DNA from: Lachnospiraceae bacterium
GTDB lineage: Bacteria > Bacillota > Clostridia > Lachnospirales > Lachnospiraceae
Reading direction: 5' to 3'
NCBI GenBank assembly: GCA_017940415.1
Contig: JAGAYR010000010.1
Span: forward strand, 1 to 64,000
Length of the DNA stretch: 64,000 nt
The translations under genes were made by a program, and so were the position numbers. Positions 16,422-25,679 of the stretch are shown here, piece after piece. Positions within the stretch are counted from its first letter, which is position 1. Every line of letters begins with the position of its first letter. Below the pieces are notes generated by a model, which worked only from the letters and a program-made list of their open reading frames with translations, was not told the origin of the DNA and did not search any database.

Positions 16422-17209
16422 ATCTCCACCTCCGAAGCAGCAAAAACGGGTCCGTCGGTGCAGATCCTTGCATTGTTTACGTGTGAGTGATGGTCGACTT
16501 CCTTAGTCTTGACTATGCAGCCGAGGCATGCGCCCACGCCGCAGGCCATTCTTTCCTCAAGGGAGATAAATGCTGGCTTTTCTCCCACAAATTCTTTGAT
16601 GGCACGGAGCATGGGAAGAGGTCCGCATGAACATATCGCATCAAATTCGATTCCGTTTTCTCTGACTGCATCAAGGACATTTCCCTTGGTACCGACGCTT
16701 CCGTCTTCGGAAGCGACATATGTGTCGGAATATTCTTTGAACTCATCAAGCAGGAAAGTTTTATCGTCACGGTATCCCATTACGGATATAACCTTTACGC
16801 CTGCTGCCTTAAGTTCTTTTGCAAGCTCCAGCACGGGGGGAACGCCTATTCCGCCTCCGAGAAGGAGTACGCCTTTTCCGCCGGCTTCCGCAGTCTTCCT
16901 AAGCTCTTCGATGTCGTATCCGTTTCCGAGAACACCAAGAAGTTCTACATCGTCGCCTGCCTTAAATCCGGAAAACTCTCCGGTTCCTTTTCCCGCAACT
17001 CTGTATACGAGTCTCAGACTCTTTTTATCGTCAGATACTCCGCAGATACTGATGGGTCTGGGAAGGAGCGCTGATGCATCCTTCGTATATACGCCCACAA
17101 ACTGACCGGCCTTAGCATCTTTTGCAATCTCTGTTTCTATTAACAGATCGTATATCCCGGGAGCAAGGCTCTTCTGGGATATGACTTTTCCTATACTCTT
17201 TCTTTTCAT
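16418..17209 (-). CDS. pyrK: dihydroorotate dehydrogenase B, electron-transfer subunit
   Basis: Passes electrons from PyrD to NAD+. The 263-residue protein has a ferredoxin-reductase-type FAD domain (LLPRPISICG, about residues 48-57), an NAD-binding domain (LLGGGIGVPPVLELAKEL) and the C-terminal [2Fe-2S] site with four cysteines in the order C-GVGA-C-LG-C ... C near ARICTDGPVF. It lies one base after pyrC and overlaps pyrD. The N-terminal RKSIGKVISQ segment is ordinary for the family. Confidence 0.95.
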   Translation of the reverse strand: MKRKSIGKVISQKSLAPGIYDLLIETEIAKDAKAGQFVGVYTKDASALLPRPISICGVSDDKKSLRLVYRVAGKGTGEFSGFKAGDDVELLGVLGNGYDIEELRKTAEAGGKGVLLLGGGIGVPPVLELAKELKAAGVKVISVMGYRDDKTFLLDEFKEYSDTYVASEDGSVGTKGNVLDAVRENGIEFDAICSCGPLPMLRAIKEFVGEKPAFISLEERMACGVGACLGCIVKTKEVDHHSHVNNARICTDGPVFAASEVEI

Positions 17210-17210
17210 A

Positions 17211-18497
17211 CTAACCCCTGTACACGATTTTTCCCGATGCGATAGTCATAACCGCACGGCCTTTTAATTTCCATCCGATGAAAGGTGTGTTATGCGCCTT
17301 AGATGCAAAATCATCCTCCACCGTCCACTCCTTATCCGGATCTATGAGCACTATGTCCGCAGGGCCGCCCTCGGCTATATAACCCGCATCCAGATTATAA
17401 ACCTCGGAAGGACCGATGGTCATGAGCTTGAGCAGTTCCATCATGGTCAGATGACCCTTGTTGACCAGCTCTGTGATACCCAGAGCCAAAGCAGTCTCGA
17501 GACCGATTATACCGCTGGGAGCTTTGGTTATGGGAAGTGCTTTTTCTTCATTGGTATGAGGTGCATGATCTGTAGCAATCATATCGATGGTGCCGTCTTT
17601 CAGACCCTCTATGATTGCCAGTCTGTCCTTCTCCGTTCTGAGGGGAGGATTCATCTTGGCAAGTGTTCCGTGGGTGATGACAGCTTCATCCGTCAGGGTA
17701 AAGTGATGGGGTGTAGCCTCCGCATGGACATTTACGCCCTTTGCCTTGGCCTGTCTTACCGCATCAACTCCCTCCGCAGTGGAGATGTGCTGGATATCAA
17801 CGCTTACCCCTGTGCCGGAAGCAATCTCAAGGTCGCGTCTGATAAGAGAATATTCGGCTTCGGAGGGGGATCCGCCTATTTCGAAATAGTCGGATGCCTT
17901 TCCTCTGTTTACGCCGTTATTTGTGATAAGTGAAGGATCTTCCTCGTGAAGACTTACGGGAATGCCCAGTGATGCCGCTTTGAGGAATACCTGTGTAAGA
18001 ACTCCGTGATCCATAATGGGCAGGCCGTCATCGGTGATGCCCACCGCACCCGCTTTATGAAGATTTTCAAGGTCTGCTATTTCCGTGCCCTTCATTCCGA
18101 CGGTTGCATTACAGGTCACATATATATGCAGGGGCATTTTGGCTGCTTTATCCTGCATGTATTTAAGTGTTTCGACATTGTCGCATCTGGGATCGGTGTT
18201 TCCCATCATAACCACCGATGTATATCCGCCCCTTACTGCAGATGCGGAACCTGTCTCAATGTCTTCTTTGGCGGTGAAGCCGGGATCTCTGAAGTGCACA
18301 TGGACATCCACAAGTCCGGGAGCGACTATAAGTCCCTCCGCATCCACGACCTCATCTCCATCAAGGGGAGTGATCCCGCCTTCCGACTTAAGTACTATTT
18401 TCTCAACTTTTCCGTCACTGATCCTCAGATCCGCCTTCGACTGCAGGCTGCTCTTCGGGTCTGTCAGTGTCCCGTTCAGTATTACGATTTTGCTCAA
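17211..18497 (-). CDS. pyrC: dihydroorotase
   Basis: Cyclises carbamoyl-aspartate to dihydroorotate. The 428-residue amidohydrolase has the metal-binding VDVHVHFRDPG motif near residue 60 and the TDHAPH motif near residue 305, with the usual length. I choose the TTG at 18497 (MSKIVILNGTL) because AAGGAG lies eight bases upstream; the frame extends to 18545 without a ribosome site. This start falls inside the 3' end of the RND transporter gene, an out-of-frame overlap of 83 bases, so its translation is probably coupled. It is first of the pyrC-pyrK-pyrD run. Confidence 0.94.
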   Translation of the reverse strand: MSKIVILNGTLTDPKSSLQSKADLRISDGKVEKIVLKSEGGITPLDGDEVVDAEGLIVAPGLVDVHVHFRDPGFTAKEDIETGSASAVRGGYTSVVMMGNTDPRCDNVETLKYMQDKAAKMPLHIYVTCNATVGMKGTEIADLENLHKAGAVGITDDGLPIMDHGVLTQVFLKAASLGIPVSLHEEDPSLITNNGVNRGKASDYFEIGGSPSEAEYSLIRRDLEIASGTGVSVDIQHISTAEGVDAVRQAKAKGVNVHAEATPHHFTLTDEAVITHGTLAKMNPPLRTEKDRLAIIEGLKDGTIDMIATDHAPHTNEEKALPITKAPSGIIGLETALALGITELVNKGHLTMMELLKLMTIGPSEVYNLDAGYIAEGGPADIVLIDPDKEWTVEDDFASKAHNTPFIGWKLKGRAVMTIASGKIVYRG

Positions 18498-21400
18498 GCT
18501 CTTTCTCCTTAAGATACTCCGCAGCATCATCCGGAATATCATCAAGACTCTCGGATCCGGTATCGACGTTTACGGGCTTTTTCTTAAATAAGATATCATA
18601 AATCACGGGAACTATAAACAACGTCATAAGGGTCGCATAAGCAAGACCGCCTATGATTACTATTCCCATGCCTTTACCGAGCTGGGATGAAAGCGAGTCG
18701 CCTATGCAGAGCGAGCTTTCAGCAAGGATCGTAGTAAGTGCAGTCATCAGAATGGGACGCATTCTTGTTTTGCCGGCAGCGATAAGAGCATCGTGTCTGG
18801 AAAGACCGCCTATTCTGAGCTGGTTTGTGTAATCTACGTATACGATACCGTTGTTAACGACGGTACCCATAAGTACCAGGAATCCCATGAGAGCCATCAT
18901 TGATATAGGTTCACCCATGAACTTCAGTCCGAGGAAACCTCCGGTGAAAGCAAGAGGTACGGTGAAAAGAATGATGAAAGGGCTCAGCAGGCTCTGGAAC
19001 TGTGCAACCATTATCAGATATACGAGTACGAGACCCAGGGCAAGGACAAGTGCCATCTGCCGGATCATCTGATTGGTGGTCTCGGATTCTCCGCCAAGAT
19101 CCATTGTGTATCCGCTGGGAAGTTCATAGCTTTCCAGAAGGGGAGTCAGCTGTCTGGTAAGGAGTGCGTTATTGTATCCTTCATCGACGCCGGCGGTTAC
19201 GGTTATGTAGTAACTGCTGTTGAGACGGTTGATCTCTTTTTGACCGTCTTCGGTCACGATGGTTGCATACTCGCTGAGAGGTTCATCTCTCGTAATGGCA
19301 TTGCCGTCCTCATCCTCGTCATCGATGGTGAAGGTATAATCGAGAATGTTGTCGGCATCGATGGGATCAAGATCGGTTATGATCTCAACATCGACTGTCT
19401 CGCCTGCAAGGGTAATGCTTGTTGCAACCGAGGAGTTGTTTACCTTGCCGTATATTGCCTGATAGATCTGAGCTACGGTAAGTCCGTCGTTAATGGCAGC
19501 ATCTCTGTCTATGTACATATGGAGGATCTGCTTTGCATTCTCATTACCGTTGGATATGTCAATATATCCGGGGATGGTGGCAATGATGTCCATGATGTCG
19601 TTACTGATCCTGTTAAGTTCGGCAACGTCTTCACCGAATATGGATATGGACAGTCCGCTTCCAAGCATCTGATCCATTGCATCCATTCCGGAGGTTACGC
19701 TTAACTCTCCTCCGAATCCTTCTGCCGCGGCATACATTGCTTCGGTTATCTTGGCAACCTCCTCAGCTCCGGCATCATCATTTTCGCAAAGAACCATGAT
19801 GGAGAATGAATCATAGGAATTATCCGACATACCGACCATAAGTGTGGTATCGGAAGATCCGCTCATTACGCTGACAGAATCGATTCCCTCGATTTTGTCC
19901 ATCTTCTCTATGATGGCCATCATGCGTTCATAGCTCTCTTCTCTGGTAAGACCTTCCTCCATGGTGTATGTTCCCTGAATCTGGCTGGATGCCGCATTGG
20001 GGATCATAACGATTCCGGATCTGAGCGCAATGAGTACGCTGAATACGAGAAGTACCACGGCAAGGGCAAGAGGTACTATTCTCACCCTGAGGCAGAACGA
20101 TAATAGCTTTCCGTATACATCCAATATCCTGTCAAACAGTTTATGCTCCTTGGGCTTGGTTTTCCTGAGGAAAGTAGAACATGCCGCAGGAACAACTGTC
20201 ATGGAGATGAGCAGTGATGACAAAAGCGTATAAATAATGGTCAGCGCAAGGGGCATCATCAGCTCTCTGATAAGTCCCTCCGTATAAACCATAGGGAAGA
20301 ATACACAGATGGTGGTAAGGGTTGATGCGGTTACCGCACCGAATACCTGTCTTGCACCCTGTACCGAGGCTCGCGGCGCTTCTATACCTCGCCCTCTCAG
20401 TCTGTATATGTTCTCCATTACTACTATGGAGTTATCAACCAGCATACCGATACCGAGGCTCATTCCGAAGAGGCTCATCATATTGATGGATACGCCGCTG
20501 AAGTACATGGCGATGAGCGCGGTAAGTACGCTAAGAGGAATACTGATGGCAACTACAAGGGTAGGAAGCACATCCTTCAGGAATATGGCAAGGATGAGTA
20601 TCGCAAGGCCTGCGCCTATCAGCATGTTCTGGACTACTACCGAGATGATCATCTCGATGTAGGCACCCTGGTCCATAATTACGGTAATATCAAGTCCGGG
20701 GTACTTCTCCTCGAGTCTGTGTATCTCGTCGATACATACATTTGCTACATCGTTGGCGCCGGCTTCACTGCTCTTAAATACGCTTAAGATAACGCCGTCG
20801 TTTAATCCGAGTTTAGTGAATGTAACATCCGAGTTATCTACGAGAGTTACATTTGCAACATCACCCAGCAGTACCGGGCCTACTCCGTCGATTACTACAA
20901 GGGGAGTTTTACTGATCTCTTCGATACTGTCGAATTCATTTCCCAGCTTAAGTAGCCATGAATTATCGTCACGATCATCTATATATCCCACAGGCATATC
21001 GAAATTCTGGGCATAGATCAGCTGTGACAATGTAGCAAGTGAGATCAGTTCATTGGAGTTAGCCTTCTTAAGTGTTTCCTGTCTCTGGACTTCAAACTGG
21101 GCAAGTCCGTCATTGAACTGTTCAACCGCATCATAGTATGACTGCCATCCGTCGTCGATCTGCTGCTGGCCCTCATTTATCTGTTCCTGTCCATCGGCAA
21201 TCTGTTCATATCCGTCCATGATCTGATCGTATGCATCATTGATCTGATCCTGTCCGTTTTCCGCCTGGTCTCTTGCGGATTCAAGCTGTGACTGGGCGAT
21301 GGAGATCTGAGCGGATGCGGAACCGAATTGGGCTGCCGCCTCCATCTTGGCTCTCTCAAGGTCTGCCCATGAATGAATACCGCCCTGAGCAAGTCCTGAA

Positions 21401-22479
21401 TCAATTGCACTGATTCCCGCCTGAAGCTGAGCGATTCCGGCTTCTGCGGTTGCAATCTGTGATGCCACATAATCATATCCGGGATCACCGGGGCTCATTG
21501 CTTCAAGAGAAGCCTGAAGAGCGGCAAGTCCGGTCTGCGCGGTCTGAAGCTGTGAATTCAGTTCGTCACGCTTCTTGAGTGCGTCTTCTGCCTGGGCAAG
21601 TCCGTTATATACATCATTCTTGGTCTTCTCCAGATCTGCTTTTTTCTCATCCAGTTCTCTTCTGGCATCATCTATCTCTTCGATTGAATCAACCAGATCA
21701 TACTGAGACTGGATCAGATCCGCATATGCATCGGTAAGCTCCTGAAGACTCTCATTAAGATCCAGCTGAGACTGATTCAGATCATTTTGTGAATCCACAA
21801 GCTGCTGCCTTGCATCATCGAGATCATCCTGGTTTTCCATGATCTCGTCATATGCATCGTCAAGCTCACCCTCCGCATATTCGTAGATCTTCTCATTAAG
21901 GATATCTACCTTATCCTGATCAAGCTCGATCTGTACCGTTTTCTCGATAAGTCCGCTTGGAGTTACGCTGGCTACACCTTCCTGTCTTTCGAAGGCGGGA
22001 ACGATAACATCCTCGGTGAACTTGGACAATTCATTAATGTCCATACCCTCATATGAAACGGCCAGATACTGGTTTGCGATCATATCGGTGGAAAGCTCCA
22101 TGATCTGGGGAATTCCAACCTCATCAGGCCATCCGGCTCTTACCGAATCGATCTGGGTATAGACCTTTACCATTACGGAATCAAGATCGGTGCCCGAAGC
22201 AAATTCGAGCTCCATAATTCCGTAATTTTCATAGCTGAATGAATATATATTCTTTACACCGGAAATTGTTCCGAGTGACTGCTCCAGAGGTTTGGATATT
22301 ACATCCTCCACCGTTTCGGGAGACTCACCGGGATATGTGGTGATGACAAGAATATAGTTCAAGGAGATGTGAGGAAGCAGATCCATTTGCATCCTCAGGA
22401 TACTTACAACGCCGAGCACGATCATTACAATGACCATGACCAGCACCGTAAACGGCTTTTTAACACTTATTTTCGACAT
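18415..22479 (-). CDS. RND-type efflux transporter with a long coiled-coil insert
   Basis: A 1354-residue inner-membrane transporter of the HAE/AcrB-like RND superfamily. It has one N-terminal helix (residues 10-29), a first extracytoplasmic loop, the six-helix block with the proton-relay region (MSLFGMSLGIGMLVDNSIVV), a second loop, and a second helix block (FLVLMGTVVNNGIVYVDYTN). It is about 300 residues longer than usual because residues 200-475 form a coiled coil of regular seven-residue repeats (DQIMDGYEQIADGQEQINEG) inside the first loop. Monoderm RND proteins with such an insert may span the wall without an adaptor; that is inference. Start at 22479 (MSKISVKKPF) overlaps the MocR gene by 13 bases. 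Confidence 0.9.
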   Translation of the reverse strand: MSKISVKKPFTVLVMVIVMIVLGVVSILRMQMDLLPHISLNYILVITTYPGESPETVEDVISKPLEQSLGTISGVKNIYSFSYENYGIMELEFASGTDLDSVMVKVYTQIDSVRAGWPDEVGIPQIMELSTDMIANQYLAVSYEGMDINELSKFTEDVIVPAFERQEGVASVTPSGLIEKTVQIELDQDKVDILNEKIYEYAEGELDDAYDEIMENQDDLDDARQQLVDSQNDLNQSQLDLNESLQELTDAYADLIQSQYDLVDSIEEIDDARRELDEKKADLEKTKNDVYNGLAQAEDALKKRDELNSQLQTAQTGLAALQASLEAMSPGDPGYDYVASQIATAEAGIAQLQAGISAIDSGLAQGGIHSWADLERAKMEAAAQFGSASAQISIAQSQLESARDQAENGQDQINDAYDQIMDGYEQIADGQEQINEGQQQIDDGWQSYYDAVEQFNDGLAQFEVQRQETLKKANSNELISLATLSQLIYAQNFDMPVGYIDDRDDNSWLLKLGNEFDSIEEISKTPLVVIDGVGPVLLGDVANVTLVDNSDVTFTKLGLNDGVILSVFKSSEAGANDVANVCIDEIHRLEEKYPGLDITVIMDQGAYIEMIISVVVQNMLIGAGLAILILAIFLKDVLPTLVVAISIPLSVLTALIAMYFSGVSINMMSLFGMSLGIGMLVDNSIVVMENIYRLRGRGIEAPRASVQGARQVFGAVTASTLTTICVFFPMVYTEGLIRELMMPLALTIIYTLLSSLLISMTVVPAACSTFLRKTKPKEHKLFDRILDVYGKLLSFCLRVRIVPLALAVVLLVFSVLIALRSGIVMIPNAASSQIQGTYTMEEGLTREESYERMMAIIEKMDKIEGIDSVSVMSGSSDTTLMVGMSDNSYDSFSIMVLCENDDAGAEEVAKITEAMYAAAEGFGGELSVTSGMDAMDQMLGSGLSISIFGEDVAELNRISNDIMDIIATIPGYIDISNGNENAKQILHMYIDRDAAINDGLTVAQIYQAIYGKVNNSSVATSITLAGETVDVEIITDLDPIDADNILDYTFTIDDEDEDGNAITRDEPLSEYATIVTEDGQKEINRLNSSYYITVTAGVDEGYNNALLTRQLTPLLESYELPSGYTMDLGGESETTNQMIRQMALVLALGLVLVYLIMVAQFQSLLSPFIILFTVPLAFTGGFLGLKFMGEPISMMALMGFLVLMGTVVNNGIVYVDYTNQLRIGGLSRHDALIAAGKTRMRPILMTALTTILAESSLCIGDSLSSQLGKGMGIVIIGGLAYATLMTLFIVPVIYDILFKKKPVNVDTGSESLDDIPDDAAEYLKEKELEQNRNTERDTDRPEEQPAVEGGSEDQ

Positions 22480-23900
22480 TTTTTCACCCTCAGCGCCTTG
22501 CACATTGTCTGTGCCGCATTTTTAAACTGTTCTTCGTTTACGTAGCCGAAATTAACAACATATCTGTTATCGGAATAATCAGATGAACCGTAATAGTACT
22601 CTTTCAGCGGATTGATCAATACTCCGTGTCTCGCAAGTACTTCCTGGTACTTATCATCCGTATCCGTATTACATTTAAGAATAAATGTCATGCCGCTTCC
22701 GTCGCCTTCGATATCAAAGAATTCGGCGATATCTTTATCTGTGGCCGTGTCGAATATGGCCTTTTTGCGTTTTTTGTAATAATTCCTGACTCTGTTTAAA
22801 TGTCTTTCGTAATATCCTGCGGATATAAATGACGCAAGTGTCAGCTGCTCCAAAGTAGAAACGCTTCCGGAATGATACATGAACTTTTCCATGAACACTT
22901 CGTACAGCTCCGACGGCAGAACCATGTATGCAATCCTGATGGAAGGGGACAGGGTTCTGGAAAAAGTATTCATATATATGACTCTTTCCTGTTCATAGGC
23001 TACGACGGGAGGAACGGGTCTTCCCTCGAATCTGAACTCGGAATCGTAATCATCTTCTATTATCCATGCGGATTCTTCTTCGGCCCAGGATACCAGTGAA
23101 GCTCTTCTGGGAGCGCTCATTACACATCCGAGGGGAAAGTGGTGTGAAGGAGATACATGTAAAAGCTTTATTCCTTTTCCCTTAAGTTCGGATGTTATCA
23201 GTCCGTTTTCATCCACGGAAAGGTGATAGCATTTATGTCCGCTTCCCTCAAACAGTCTTCCTATATTTCTGTATCCGGGATCTTCAAGTGCGACCGCCGC
23301 ATCCTTATCGAGCAGACTCAGCAGTACATTACACAAATACTCGGTTCCGGGGCCCACTATGATATGTTCGGGGTCCGGTGCAAATCCTCTGGATCTTTCC
23401 AGATATCCCGCAATGGATTCCCTGAGCTTCTGAAGTCCTCTTACCTCGGGAGCCTTGATGCACTCTGCTCTGTCTTCGGTAAGGCTCTTTCTTGCCAGTT
23501 TCGACCAGGTATCAAAAGGAAATGTTTCCTCGGGGAGTCCGCTGTTTGACAGGTTTATGATCTTGTTGCGGGCAGCCTGTTCTTTCTTTTTACATAGGAA
23601 TCTCTTAACGGGACAGGTCTCTTCCCTGCGGGTCTTTATACCGGTCTCCGGGATAAGGTCTATGTCACGGGATACGAAATACCCACTCTTTTCACGGCTC
23701 TCTATATATCCTTCGGTTACCAGCTGGGCATATGCATTGGCCACCGTTATCTCGGCTATGCCGTTATCCAGAGCCATCTGCCTTCTGGACGGCAGCTTAT
23801 CCCCGCTTTTAAGCTTTCCTGAGATTATCTCATCACGGATGCTTTCATAGAGGTATTCGTATATTGGCTTTGCGCCTTTTTTCTGTAAATTAAATATCAT
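22467..23900 (-). CDS. MocR/PdxR-type regulator (GntR winged helix plus aminotransferase-like domain)
   Basis: A 477-residue transcription factor with a GntR winged helix (residues 12-78, LPSRRQMALDNGIAEITVAN) fused to a fold-type I aminotransferase domain (115-470). The motif IIEDDYDSEFRFEGRPVPPV is conserved. The position that normally anchors PLP (the Lys of TFSKxLxPSLR) reads Arg: MNTFSRTLSPSIRIAY, residue 315, codon AGA. A covalent Schiff base therefore seems impossible. It is divergent from a pyridoxamine kinase gene (24019), the usual context of PdxR, so it probably controls vitamin B6 salvage. The transporter gene follows on the same strand and may be co-transcribed. Confidence 0.9.
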   Translation of the reverse strand: MIFNLQKKGAKPIYEYLYESIRDEIISGKLKSGDKLPSRRQMALDNGIAEITVANAYAQLVTEGYIESREKSGYFVSRDIDLIPETGIKTRREETCPVKRFLCKKKEQAARNKIINLSNSGLPEETFPFDTWSKLARKSLTEDRAECIKAPEVRGLQKLRESIAGYLERSRGFAPDPEHIIVGPGTEYLCNVLLSLLDKDAAVALEDPGYRNIGRLFEGSGHKCYHLSVDENGLITSELKGKGIKLLHVSPSHHFPLGCVMSAPRRASLVSWAEEESAWIIEDDYDSEFRFEGRPVPPVVAYEQERVIYMNTFSRTLSPSIRIAYMVLPSELYEVFMEKFMYHSGSVSTLEQLTLASFISAGYYERHLNRVRNYYKKRKKAIFDTATDKDIAEFFDIEGDGSGMTFILKCNTDTDDKYQEVLARHGVLINPLKEYYYGSSDYSDNRYVVNFGYVNEEQFKNAAQTMCKALRVKKCRK

Positions 23901-23905
23901 CTCAA

Positions 23906-23953
23906 ACTGGTATTATAAAAAAAATCTAAAATGGGTATACTAATAGTGCCAGT
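23906..23953. promoter_or_regulatory. dyad in the MocR-pyridoxamine kinase intergenic region
   Basis: The outer words ACTGGTATTA (23906-23915) and TAATAGTGCCAGT (23941-23953) are inverted copies interrupted by GTG. They lie between the two divergent starts and could hold MocR half-sites. MocR regulators usually bind spaced repeats. Confidence 0.4.
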
Positions 23954-23961
23954 CTCAGATT

Positions 23962-23999
23962 ATACTTTGTAAAAATCGAAATTACAATAAACAAAGTAT
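23962..23999 (+). promoter_or_regulatory. inverted repeat upstream of the pyridoxamine kinase gene
   Basis: Perfect 9-bp arms ATACTTTGT (23962-23970) and ACAAAGTAT (23991-23999) flank 20 bases. The left arm includes a possible -10 (TATACT). The right arm ends just before the AAAGGAG ribosome site. It is a candidate operator or a leader stem. Confidence 0.45.
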
Positions 24000-24018
24000 T
24001 AAAGGAGTCTTACCAAAA

Positions 24019-24855
24019 ATGAAACGTATCGCCACGATTCAGGACATATCATGCATCGGAAAATGCTCTCTCACCGCGGCTCTTCCCATAATCTCCGCAA
24101 CAGGTGTGGAGACCGCCATCGTTCCCACCGCCGTCCTGTCAACCCATACACAGTTCTCCGGTTTTACTTTCCGGGATCTTACGGATGACCTTGAAGCCAT
24201 CAGAGATCACTGGAAAAAGGAAGGATTTAAGTTCGACGCACTTTACACCGGTTACCTCGGAAGCCTCCGTCAGATAGATATAGTAAAAAGTTATTTCAAA
24301 GAATTCGGAAGTAGCGGTGCCATAAAAATCGTCGATCCCGCAATGGCCGATAACGGAAAGCTTTATTACGGTTTTGACGAGGCCTTCGCTAAAGAGATGG
24401 GAACTCTTTGCGCAGAATCGGATATAGCACTTCCCAATATCTCCGAAGCCGCACTAATGCTCGGCATAGATTATCCGGGTGAGGATGCTTCGGAAGAGAC
24501 CGTCAAAGACATCCTGAAAAAGCTCACCGGTATCGGTATCAAATTCCCCGTCATCACAGGCGTAACCCTGTCAGACGGAACCTTCGGATTCATCGGATAT
24601 GATTCCGCTAAGGACGAATTCATAAGCCACGGTGAAGAGAAAGTTCCCTATAAATCCCACGGAACCGGTGATGTCTATGCAAGTGCTTTTACGGGGGCTC
24701 TCGTAAACGGCAACAGCATCTATGACGCCCTTGTAATTGCAGCCAAATTCACTACCGCATGTATCAGGAATTCATATAACGATCCGGAAAAAGTTAATTA
24801 TGCCGTTAATTTCGAGCTTGAGATTCCCTATCTTCTTAAACTGCTCGGAAAATAA
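24019..24855 (+). CDS. pdxY: pyridoxamine/pyridoxal kinase
   Basis: Phosphorylates B6 vitamers in PLP salvage. The 278-residue ribokinase-fold protein opens with the family pattern (IATIQDISCIGKCSLTAALP) and contains the substrate-side VLSTHTQF segment (about residues 40-47), the VDPAMADNGKLY segment and the catalytic GTGDVYASAFTGAL motif near residue 215, with Asp as base. The Cys residues around 12 and 16 are typical of clostridial members. AAAGGAG precedes the ATG. The divergent MocR-type gene makes a PLP-responsive pair likely. Confidence 0.92.
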   Translation: MKRIATIQDISCIGKCSLTAALPIISATGVETAIVPTAVLSTHTQFSGFTFRDLTDDLEAIRDHWKKEGFKFDALYTGYLGSLRQIDIVKSYFKEFGSSGAIKIVDPAMADNGKLYYGFDEAFAKEMGTLCAESDIALPNISEAALMLGIDYPGEDASEETVKDILKKLTGIGIKFPVITGVTLSDGTFGFIGYDSAKDEFISHGEEKVPYKSHGTGDVYASAFTGALVNGNSIYDALVIAAKFTTACIRNSYNDPEKVNYAVNFELEIPYLLKLLGK

Positions 24856-24889
24856 AACAAGATAGATCTTTTAGCCGAGATCTCCTTAT

Positions 24890-24927
24890 ATAAAAAATCG
24901 GGTGTTCCGTTACGGACACCCGATTTT
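24890..24927. terminator. bidirectional terminator between pdxY and deoC
   Basis: An 11-bp stem (arms 24895-24905 and 24916-24926), extended inward by TCCG/CGGA, is flanked by A/T runs. It serves both convergent genes; the minus-strand T-run is the stronger. Confidence 0.88.
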
Positions 24928-24929
24928 CA

Positions 24930-25583
24930 TTAACTCTGTTCTTTTACTATCTTTACAATGCGGCTGGTCCCCAGTCTGGATGCACCCAGTTCAAGGAACT
25001 TCTCAGCATCCGCAATTGAGCTTATTCCGCCCGCAGCCTTTATCTTAACCCCTTCGCCCACGTGCTTTGCGAAGAGCTCCACATCTTCAAAAGTCGCACC
25101 CGCAGTGGAGAATCCGGTGGATGTCTTGATATAATCGGCACCCGCCTCGGTAACAAGCTCGCACATCTTGATCTTCTCTTCCTCGGTGAGCATGCAGGTT
25201 TCGATTATTACTTTGAGAATATGATCTCCGCATGCCTGCTTGATGAGATTGATCTCCTGCTTAACGTAATCGTAGTCCTTGCTCTTAAGTCTTCCGATAT
25301 TGATGACCATATCGATCTCATCGGCACCCTTGTCTATAGCATCAAAGGTCTCGAGAACCTTAACGGTGGTGGTCATATTTCCGTTGGGGAATCCGATTAC
25401 GGTGCAGATCTTCATCCTGTCACCCACATAAGCCTTGGCATCCTTGACATAGCAGGGAGGAATGCATACGGACGCAGTATGATACTTGATCGCATCGTCG
25501 CAGAGTGCTTTGATGTCATCAAATGTTGCATCCTGATGTAAAAGTGTATGATCGCAGGCAGAAAGAATCTTCTCGATATCCAT
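24930..25583 (-). CDS. deoC: deoxyribose-phosphate aldolase
   Basis: Cleaves 2-deoxyribose 5-phosphate to glyceraldehyde 3-phosphate and acetaldehyde in nucleoside catabolism. The 217-residue TIM barrel has the Schiff-base lysine in [15 protein letters not shown] (about residue 150) and the proton-relay lysine in [11 protein letters not shown] (about 179). The Asp of the EIDMVINIG strand is also present. It is monocistronic. A TGG-TAATAT extended -10 around 25615 may drive it, and GGGAGG precedes the ATG. Confidence 0.96.
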   Translation of the reverse strand: MDIEKILSACDHTLLHQDATFDDIKALCDDAIKYHTASVCIPPCYVKDAKAYVGDRMKICTVIGFPNGNMTTTVKVLETFDAIDKGADEIDMVINIGRLKSKDYDYVKQEINLIKQACGDHILKVIIETCMLTEEEKIKMCELVTEAGADYIKTSTGFSTAGATFEDVELFAKHVGEGVKIKAAGGISSIADAEKFLELGASRLGTSRIVKIVKEQS

Positions 25584-25641
25584 GTTTACCTCCCGTATCC
25601 AAATGCGCTACGGCAAATATATTACCATAAAAATCCGAAAA

Positions 25642-25668
25642 TAAAAAATCCCGCCCATTCGGGCGGGA
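25642..25668 (-). terminator. terminator of the NlpC/P60 gene
   Basis: An 8-bp stem (TCCCGCCC / GGGCGGGA) with a 4-base loop is followed on the minus strand by TTTTTTA. Confidence 0.9.
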
Positions 25669-25679
25669 CATTTTCTTTA

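Noticed and set aside
15555..16490. 311-codon plus-strand frame opposite pyrD and pyrK
   Set aside because: Its translation is His/Gly-rich without family features, while the minus strand encodes clear PyrD and PyrK.
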